A stretch of 64,000 nucleotides of DNA from positions 1,705,598-1,769,597 of the forward strand of contig OZ037834.1 in NCBI GenBank assembly GCA_964035575.1, read 5' to 3'. Of the stretch, positions 57,614-64,000 are shown in pieces; positions within the stretch are counted from its first letter, which is position 1, and every line of letters begins with the position of its first letter. The notes beneath the pieces were generated by a model that was not told the DNA's origin, did not search any database, and saw nothing but the letters and a program-made list of their open reading frames with translations. Origin of the DNA: Rhynchopus sp. YZ270_cl-10 (taxonomy: Eukaryota; Euglenozoa; Diplonemea; Diplonemida; Diplonemidae). A program made the translations under genes and the position numbers.

Positions 57614-60600
57614 ATGGCTGGGGCAATCGCCCTCGTCGTGCTTGCGGTTGTCGGTGATCTGCCTATATACTCAGACTTGACACCGCCGGCGCCGTATGTT
57701 AGTGTGAACAGCACATGGAACACTTCGAATTTTGCGTCGAATTTGCAGAGGCCGTTCCCGACCGGGCAGTGGTGGACGGCGTTCGCAGACCCAACGGGCA
57801 CTGTAGACCCTGTGATCAACGCACTGCCCCTGCTTGTTAAGAGGATTGAGTGTGGGTTCGCCTTGGCACCCCCGACACTGACGTTTTCTAATGTGAATCG
57901 TGCTGCGTCGCACAGCTTCACCGACGACGTGACAGTGCGGGTGAGTACAAGCGCAACCGGGTGTGCGTCGTCGATCACCGGATGGGATTCATACTCAGTG
58001 ACGATGCTGCAGAGCGTGCCGCAGGGGTTGAGTGCGGGTGACGGGATTGAGTCGATCTTCGCGCGTGGGTCACCCTTCGCGTCGTTCAGGGCTGTGGGAG
58101 GTACGTTTGCGGAGATCACCTTCAAGGACCGCATCCGGCAGGTCTCGAATGTGCAGATCAACGGTGCAGTGCCCGTCACGGCAAGCATGCTTAACATCAC
58201 CACAGAGGAAGGCGACGCGTGGCTCGTGTTGCTCCCACAAAAGACGCAGCTCACGATCACACGCACCAGTGTTGTCTACACAGAAGCAATGGACGGCTGG
58301 GTGCGTATCGCATACATCCCCACCACAGGAGGCTCGATCGCTGCCGCGTCCGAGTACCTCGTTGAGCACGGCAGCTGTGTCGCCCAAGGTGGTTCGCCCA
58401 ACACAGACATACGCGGCACAACACTGACAGTGGAACACAAATGGAACGGGGCAGGCAACACCTGCAACCCGCTGATGCTCACTGCGCCCCACCACAGGAC
58501 ATTCTGGAAAGACACGTGGTCGACTGCGTGGCTCAGCAGCCCGCTGCAGTACGAGACGCTGATGGGGGTGCTCATGCCTGCGCCCGCACGCTTCACGTCG
58601 TTCACGCTTGCGCATGACGTTGTGGCCGGGTTTGACGACCTTACCACACGGGCGACAAACCTGCAGCTGTGCGAGGAGTACTTCCTTCACAACAAGGTGC
58701 TTGTGGACGATGCGTACCTCCTGGGCACCGTCCAGACAGACTCGAAGAACGCAACCGGAGAGGACGAATCCCTTCGGGTCAAGAGTCAGGAGCTCTACGG
58801 GCTGGCGAAGACGTACCGTGTGGCACGCCGTCTGAGTGCAGTGAAGATGGGACAACGTCTGCAGACGCGGATGTTTGAGGTGCTGTCAGGCATGACTTCG
58901 CTTGCTGCATACGACTCGACGTGGGGTGGCATGGTCATCTCGCCCCCAGACAGGCCCCTCTCCGAGAGCATCACCGACCAGTACGAGAACAACACAAAGA
59001 TCTTCGGACGCATCCTCTATGGGTACGCAGAGCTCTACGGCACCCCGCCTGGGAGCGTCAAGCCTGCACCGACACCGCCAGCCTCTATCTCCGTCTTCAT
59101 CACGGCGCTGCTGCGCACGGTCATGTTCTCCGGCACCTCCGATTGGTACCCACAGCTGCGCAACTACGACTTCTACACGGCGCTGTCCTTCTCAGGTGGG
59201 CTTGTGGCCGACACCGAGGAGGGGAGGGTGTTGTCGGCCCCGTCAGATGCGCTGATTCAGTGGCAGGCTGCACGCGATGTGTCGACGCTGCTGGGCATTG
59301 CGAACGCGACACAGCTGGCAACGATTCTGTTCACAATGGAGGCTGCCTCTGTGGGGGAGTACTGGCTGGCGCTCAACAGCAAGGTGGGAACGTCTTCTGT
59401 TGCAGTGGCGACGTACGGAACGATGAGCCTGTCGTCGCAGGACCAGCTCACAACACTGTCGCCTGTGGGCGAGCATCTGACGTCCCTGCGGACGGAGATT
59501 GCTTTGGTGGGGCGTACCACACAGATCATGACGAACCTGCTGCAGACGGTGCCGTCGACACTGCAGGACACAGCACGCCCCCTCGAGACGAACACATACG
59601 ACCTCACGCTCCTCGGCATCATCAACGGCACGCACACGCTGCAGCTCCTCGAGAACGGCGTCAGCGTGAACTACACAGTCATGGAGCCGCTCTTCTCCAT
59701 TGTTGAGTACGCCGTGCTCTCCGCCGACCCCTTCGCACTCATCCCCTGCAGCGAGATGTTCAGCACCTGGAACGGCTCACTCCCACTGACAGTGGTCGGA
59801 CGCCAGCTGTGGTACAAAGACTCCTTCAACTACCAAGTGCGCTCCATCGACTACGTCCCCGGAGTGATCTACCGTGAGCCCACCCAGACCAACATCTACG
59901 GTTCTGTGTACGAGCGGATCTTCAAGCGTGACTTCCCGCGTATCAAAGACGCAGGGTTCAACACCCTGAAGGTGCGGTGGTTTTCGAGCAAATCTGTGTT
60001 GGGGATGACGGAGTTTGTGAACCTTGCGGCGGAGTTCGACTTGAACATTATTTTCACGTTTTCGGCGAGTGAGGATGAGGTGCTGAACAACAGGCATTTG
60101 ACGGAGCAGCGTTTCATCGATGCGATGGATGCGATGGCCGACAAGTCAAACGTGATCATGTGGAACCTTGAGTCGACCTCCTTCGTGAGCATCTCTGTCG
60201 ACGGTGCCTACAACTACCTGACGCTGTTCCGCCAGCTGCTGCGTATCCGTAACAAGTACGACTACTACCTGCGCCGCCCTCTGGCCCTCTCGCTTCTGCC
60301 CTTCTACGCCGATGCCTTGGCCGTGGGTGGACTCAACCCTGTCGACATTTACACCGACGGAGTTGAGATTGTCATCATGACGGTGTACGAACTGAACCTG
60401 ACCTCCACACGAGAGCTGCTCGCAAAGGTCGCCCACCCCATCCACATCAACCTGCAGTCGGACTCGTACCACGGGATCAACGAGACGCAGGATGCTGTGT
60501 ACCGTTCAGAGTTGCTGTTCAACCAGACGCAGATGGTGTTGGCATTGCACCACGAACACGAGGTGTGTGGTGTTGGTGTCATTGAGTGGGTGGACGAGTG

Positions 60601-63600
60601 GTGGCGTGGTGAGGACTCTGACTCTGACAACGACTGTTCGGACCCATCTCCCGGGCGTCACAGCCACTGTGCGACGCGCGTGATCGACTTCCACGACGGA
60701 GAGATCAACCTTGAGCACCAAGGTCTGCACTTCCAAGAGGACAAGTGGCTGCTGCACTGCATCTCCCCGAAGCCGTCCTACAACGCTGTGTCGCGTGCGC
60801 TGACCGGCACTTCTGTGGACCACGGCGAGTCGTGCCTCTTCATCCCCCTCGACAACTTCTGGGCCTGGTTCGTCATGATCGCGTCTGCAGCCTTCTTCAT
60901 TGCAGGTATCGTCCTCTGCACCTCCATGCGTGTCCTTGCCTCCCGCAAGAAGCGCCGTGCCGAGAACAAAGGTGCCCAGTCGGGCACCCGCTGGCTCCAA
61001 CCAGACATCTCAAAGATCTCGCGTATCATCGTGAAGCGTACCTGCACCCTCCCGCACACACAGACACCCTTCCAACGCATTGCCATCCAAACCGAGTCGG
61101 GTCTCTCCTCCAAGGACCCAGCCCCGCTCTCGGGGGAGTGGGAAGGCGAGGTGCTGTGGTCCGAGCTGGACCAGGTGCGCGAGCTTGGGGTGTTCCTCCA
61201 GTTTTCGGCCCTGCCAAACAATATTGGGTACACGATCCAAGGACAGGATGTTGGGAACAAATACAAGATCACTGGACAGACACGGTCGCTTGATGTTGCG
61301 CAGACCTCTGGGATGCCGCGTACGAAGGAAGACGGGTCGAAGCTGCTTGTTGAGCGCTACTTGGTTGAGTTTGTTGCGAAGAACATGATCCCGGACCAGG
61401 ACGGTGGGGTGGACGAGGACCTTGAGTTTGTTGGTGTGTGGGAGAAGTGGGAGTCGCTCCCGAACGAGGACGGCGCCACACGCATCTCTGAGGTCATTGC
61501 TGGCGGTGCTGCTGCAGCCCCTACCATCCCACGCGGCATTCAGACTGGGTGCAGAGTCATCGACCACGGCGAACCCTTCGTCGAGTTTGCCGGATCCTTC
61601 AAACTCAGCCCACAGCCCGAGATCGACCCCTGGTGTTACAACAGATGGCAGTGTGTACGTCTCCAGCTGGAACGCCTGCAGATGCTTATCTACGACGAGA
61701 TGCTCTGCCAAGGCCGCTGGGGGACAGAGGCCAAGTACCAAGAGACCGACGCTGCCTTTGACTACGCAGTGAGCACCCTGCACTACCGTTACATGCATTC
61801 TTTCTACGGATGGTGCCACGCGCAGGGGCAGGTCGGCGGGATCCTCGACATCCCAGACGAGGCGCAAGAGAAGCGGACCGACGAGCAGCTGACGGAGCTG
61901 CTTGCGCTCTTCACGCTGTGGCAGCTGGGTGAGCAGATGACGCTGTTTGCGGGACACTGGCTGAGTTGGAACTTCCACTACTTCATGAAGTTCAAGAAGT
62001 TCCCACCGACACACGTGATCAACGATGGGCGGCACTTCATGGAGACCAACCTCACATTTGACGACCTGAACGAATCATGTGCGTTGATGCCGTACTACGA
62101 TGTGCCGCATCAGTGTAACGAGTACTGCCAGGAAGTGTGCTCGATTGCGCTTGAGGAGAAGGGCCAGCGTGCGATGCCGAAGCTGCTCCTTCCCGACGGC
62201 AACGTCGACAAGAACGAGACCATGCGCTACCCCTTCTTCAAGACGTTCCGTGAGCCGCGCAAGTGGGGTGTCGTGTTCTACATGCTGCACGATGGGTTCT
62301 TCATCCTGCACACAACGATCCTCATGTTCTTCTTCTGGGCACTTGTCGTACACTTCTCCGACGACAACGGCAGCCACGCCCTTGGCGAGGTCATGGAGCG
62401 CTCCTACAACGTGTGGAGTGGACAGCCGGACTCAATGCGCTTCATCTTCCTGGTGCTGTGCAAGATCGACTTCTGGATGGTCATCATCCACGAGTCGCTT
62501 GATCTGTGGATCCTTTCTGGTATCACACAAAGCCCTGCGCTTGGTGTCCTGGGGACACGTGTGTGCAGCATGTTCGGTCTGATGGTGTGCTACTGCCGGT
62601 GCTGCTGCAAGCGGCAGAGGGGCGCGACAGACATCCGTGAGATCTCATGCCAAACGTTCTGGACGGACACGACGTGTCGCCGTATCCGACTGCGTCCGTT
62701 CTTCCAGCTGCGGTGGTCGTCGTACGTTGCGCTGGTGTCGTTTGCCATCTTCTTGGGTGAGTCGCTCTTTGAGAACGACGCAACCGTGTCGAGCATCCGC
62801 ATCACAGGGCACCTTCTCGTCCGCATCGGCTTCCTGCTGATCTTCAACGCCGTCATCACACTGTGGCCGCACAGACTGCACGGTTCCCCTGTACCGGCCG
62901 ATGGGACGTCGCGCATCAACCACACTGCGTTGGTCATTTCGTTCTTCTTCTGGCTTCTCATTTACTCAGGCGCGTCGGTGTTCATGGCATGGACGATGTA
63001 CCGCACGGAGAATACAGGGTTTTCGTTCTGTGACTGTGATGGGTTGCAGTCGGACATTGAGGACCACGGTGCGACTGAGTTTGGACGGGACTTACTGAGC
63101 AAGGTGTACTCTTGCGTGCGTGACCAGCCACGTTGCTTTACGGCAGTGTTTTTCATCTGGCTGTCGACGTGCGTGATGTTTGCGATCTCTGTCCACGGGG
63201 TGTTCCTGCTGGGTGTCGTCTTCCTTGGCGGTGTGAAGCACCTTCTCATGCAGTGGCAGAACAAGAAGTCGCGCAACCTGCGCTCCCACAAGATGGAGAC
63301 GAAGTTCATCCTCTCCGCAATCAACGTCAAGCTGCTGTCCTTCTCAGACCCGCGAGACAACAAGCTTGCTATGCGCGTCTGGAACAGAGTCATCGAGGTC
63401 ATGCACGAAGAGGACCTGCTCACATCATACGAAAGCGAGACCCTGCAGATCCACCCGCATATCGTCGACATCCAGTTCACACTCGAAAACGCCTTTGCAA
63501 AGGAACGCATGTCAGGCTTCCTTGAGTACCTTCAGAGCTCTACTGAGTTTGACGAGACGTTAGGCCCCGTGCAGTGCTACCCATCTGTGTCGGTGATCGT

Positions 63601-64000
63601 GCCTGTGTACGGTGAGAACGTCCTTGCCGACAAACGTGCCCTTCGTCTCAAGGCGCGTGGCGACCACCAGCAGCAGTCGCAGCTGCACTTCCTCGTTGAG
63701 TGCTACGAAGACGAATGGAACAACTTCATCGAGCGCTGTGTCAATGAACAGCGTCTCTTCCGTGGCGCGCTGCTTGAGGACCAGATTGTTGCCCTGCTGC
63801 AGGACAAACAGACCCTGCAGGAGGAGTTCGACTACATCAAGAAGCGTGCCCTCAAGCCTGACCAGCGTCTGCGTGAGGTCTGCGGGAAGCGTGTTCTCGA
63901 GCTCTTCCACACGCGCCCGAAGCTCTTCAGCGACGAGGAGTTCGACGCTGTGTGGTGGTGGGCGTCGATGCGCATGCAGACTGTGGGCCGCACCATCCGT
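57614..64000 (+). CDS. 1,3-beta-glucan synthase (GT48) with N-terminal GH81-like and TIM-barrel GH-like domains, partial at right edge
   Basis: One frame runs from ATG 57614 to the window end (2,129 codons, no stop seen). A signal peptide (MAGAIALVVLAVVGD) leads into a GH81-like region, about 25-620: FPTGQWWTAF, TAPHHRTFW, YDSTWGG, WYPQLRNYDFY and SFSGGL match conserved GH81 blocks. The catalytic acids appear changed: the place of NDHHFHYG reads ENNTKIFG, and the ESSSE block reads SAPSD. A second glycosidase-like barrel follows, about 730-1000 (FPRIKDAGFNTLKV, WNLES, IEWVDEWW). A membrane helix lies near 1083-1105. The cytosolic and polytopic remainder matches FKS1/callose synthase: multiple helices from about 1555, YPSVSVIVPVYGE and WWWASMRMQTVGRTIR. 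It makes 1,3-beta-glucan from UDP-glucose at the plasma membrane. The C-terminal catalytic part lies beyond the window. Confidence 0.88.
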   Translation, partial: MAGAIALVVLAVVGDLPIYSDLTPPAPYVSVNSTWNTSNFASNLQRPFPTGQWWTAFADPTGTVDPVINALPLLVKRIECGFALAPPTLTFSNVNRAASHSFTDDVTVRVSTSATGCASSITGWDSYSVTMLQSVPQGLSAGDGIESIFARGSPFASFRAVGGTFAEITFKDRIRQVSNVQINGAVPVTASMLNITTEEGDAWLVLLPQKTQLTITRTSVVYTEAMDGWVRIAYIPTTGGSIAAASEYLVEHGSCVAQGGSPNTDIRGTTLTVEHKWNGAGNTCNPLMLTAPHHRTFWKDTWSTAWLSSPLQYETLMGVLMPAPARFTSFTLAHDVVAGFDDLTTRATNLQLCEEYFLHNKVLVDDAYLLGTVQTDSKNATGEDESLRVKSQELYGLAKTYRVARRLSAVKMGQRLQTRMFEVLSGMTSLAAYDSTWGGMVISPPDRPLSESITDQYENNTKIFGRILYGYAELYGTPPGSVKPAPTPPASISVFITALLRTVMFSGTSDWYPQLRNYDFYTALSFSGGLVADTEEGRVLSAPSDALIQWQAARDVSTLLGIANATQLATILFTMEAASVGEYWLALNSKVGTSSVAVATYGTMSLSSQDQLTTLSPVGEHLTSLRTEIALVGRTTQIMTNLLQTVPSTLQDTARPLETNTYDLTLLGIINGTHTLQLLENGVSVNYTVMEPLFSIVEYAVLSADPFALIPCSEMFSTWNGSLPLTVVGRQLWYKDSFNYQVRSIDYVPGVIYREPTQTNIYGSVYERIFKRDFPRIKDAGFNTLKVRWFSSKSVLGMTEFVNLAAEFDLNIIFTFSASEDEVLNNRHLTEQRFIDAMDAMADKSNVIMWNLESTSFVSISVDGAYNYLTLFRQLLRIRNKYDYYLRRPLALSLLPFYADALAVGGLNPVDIYTDGVEIVIMTVYELNLTSTRELLAKVAHPIHINLQSDSYHGINETQDAVYRSELLFNQTQMVLALHHEHEVCGVGVIEWVDEWWRGEDSDSDNDCSDPSPGRHSHCATRVIDFHDGEINLEHQGLHFQEDKWLLHCISPKPSYNAVSRALTGTSVDHGESCLFIPLDNFWAWFVMIASAAFFIAGIVLCTSMRVLASRKKRRAENKGAQSGTRWLQPDISKISRIIVKRTCTLPHTQTPFQRIAIQTESGLSSKDPAPLSGEWEGEVLWSELDQVRELGVFLQFSALPNNIGYTIQGQDVGNKYKITGQTRSLDVAQTSGMPRTKEDGSKLLVERYLVEFVAKNMIPDQDGGVDEDLEFVGVWEKWESLPNEDGATRISEVIAGGAAAAPTIPRGIQTGCRVIDHGEPFVEFAGSFKLSPQPEIDPWCYNRWQCVRLQLERLQMLIYDEMLCQGRWGTEAKYQETDAAFDYAVSTLHYRYMHSFYGWCHAQGQVGGILDIPDEAQEKRTDEQLTELLALFTLWQLGEQMTLFAGHWLSWNFHYFMKFKKFPPTHVINDGRHFMETNLTFDDLNESCALMPYYDVPHQCNEYCQEVCSIALEEKGQRAMPKLLLPDGNVDKNETMRYPFFKTFREPRKWGVVFYMLHDGFFILHTTILMFFFWALVVHFSDDNGSHALGEVMERSYNVWSGQPDSMRFIFLVLCKIDFWMVIIHESLDLWILSGITQSPALGVLGTRVCSMFGLMVCYCRCCCKRQRGATDIREISCQTFWTDTTCRRIRLRPFFQLRWSSYVALVSFAIFLGESLFENDATVSSIRITGHLLVRIGFLLIFNAVITLWPHRLHGSPVPADGTSRINHTALVISFFFWLLIYSGASVFMAWTMYRTENTGFSFCDCDGLQSDIEDHGATEFGRDLLSKVYSCVRDQPRCFTAVFFIWLSTCVMFAISVHGVFLLGVVFLGGVKHLLMQWQNKKSRNLRSHKMETKFILSAINVKLLSFSDPRDNKLAMRVWNRVIEVMHEEDLLTSYESETLQIHPHIVDIQFTLENAFAKERMSGFLEYLQSSTEFDETLGPVQCYPSVSVIVPVYGENVLADKRALRLKARGDHQQQSQLHFLVECYEDEWNNFIERCVNEQRLFRGALLEDQIVALLQDKQTLQEEFDYIKKRALKPDQRLREVCGKRVLELFHTRPKLFSDEEFDAVWWWASMRMQTVGRTIR

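Overview
The window is nuclear DNA of a free-living microbial eukaryote. All confident genes are on the + strand, use the standard genetic code and are cut by short GT-AG introns, mostly GTATG at the donor and a T-rich tract plus CAG or TAG at the acceptor. The proteins are large: a TmcB/TmcC-like PAS-repeat membrane protein, a voltage-gated K+ channel with a huge ectodomain, a GT48 1,3-beta-glucan synthase, kelch and coiled-coil proteins. No spliced leader, bacterial operon or organelle signature is visible. I cannot place the lineage from the sequence alone.

Layout. 1-2195 holds no supported gene. 2196-22261 is a compact block of three genes: a type I membrane protein with a repetitive ectodomain (2196-4649), a low-complexity coiled-coil protein in three exons (5661-9298), and a roughly 3,300-residue polytopic receptor ending in 13 PAS domains (9508-22261). 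22262-29040 is a repeat desert made of nested inverted-repeat elements and two long, very uniform 7-bp arrays. A multi-pass membrane protein (29041-30321) and a TPR-like/FHA-like protein (35359-38436) sit among more repeats. 38437-46839 is again repeat-rich and holds two small inverted-repeat elements with tyrosine-recombinase-like fragments, several 8-bp arrays and an isolated 3' piece of large-subunit rRNA. 46840-64000 is a second compact block: beta-propeller/K+ channel fusion, a three-exon hypothetical protein, a kelch/coiled-coil protein and a glucan synthase that runs off the right edge.

Themes. Several proteins look like sensors: PAS receptor, ectodomain channel, ectodomain receptor and FHA-like reader. 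The glucan synthase carries its own extracellular glucanase-like domains, suggesting synthesis coupled to glucan handling at the surface. Between the gene blocks almost all DNA is foldback elements, often nested, satellites built around GTAC, and short dispersed motifs. Some of these motifs also lie inside host introns, including a near-perfect 1.25-kb palindrome in the third intron of the PAS gene. Exon joins were worked out by hand from reading frame, splice consensus and homology and should be checked against transcripts.
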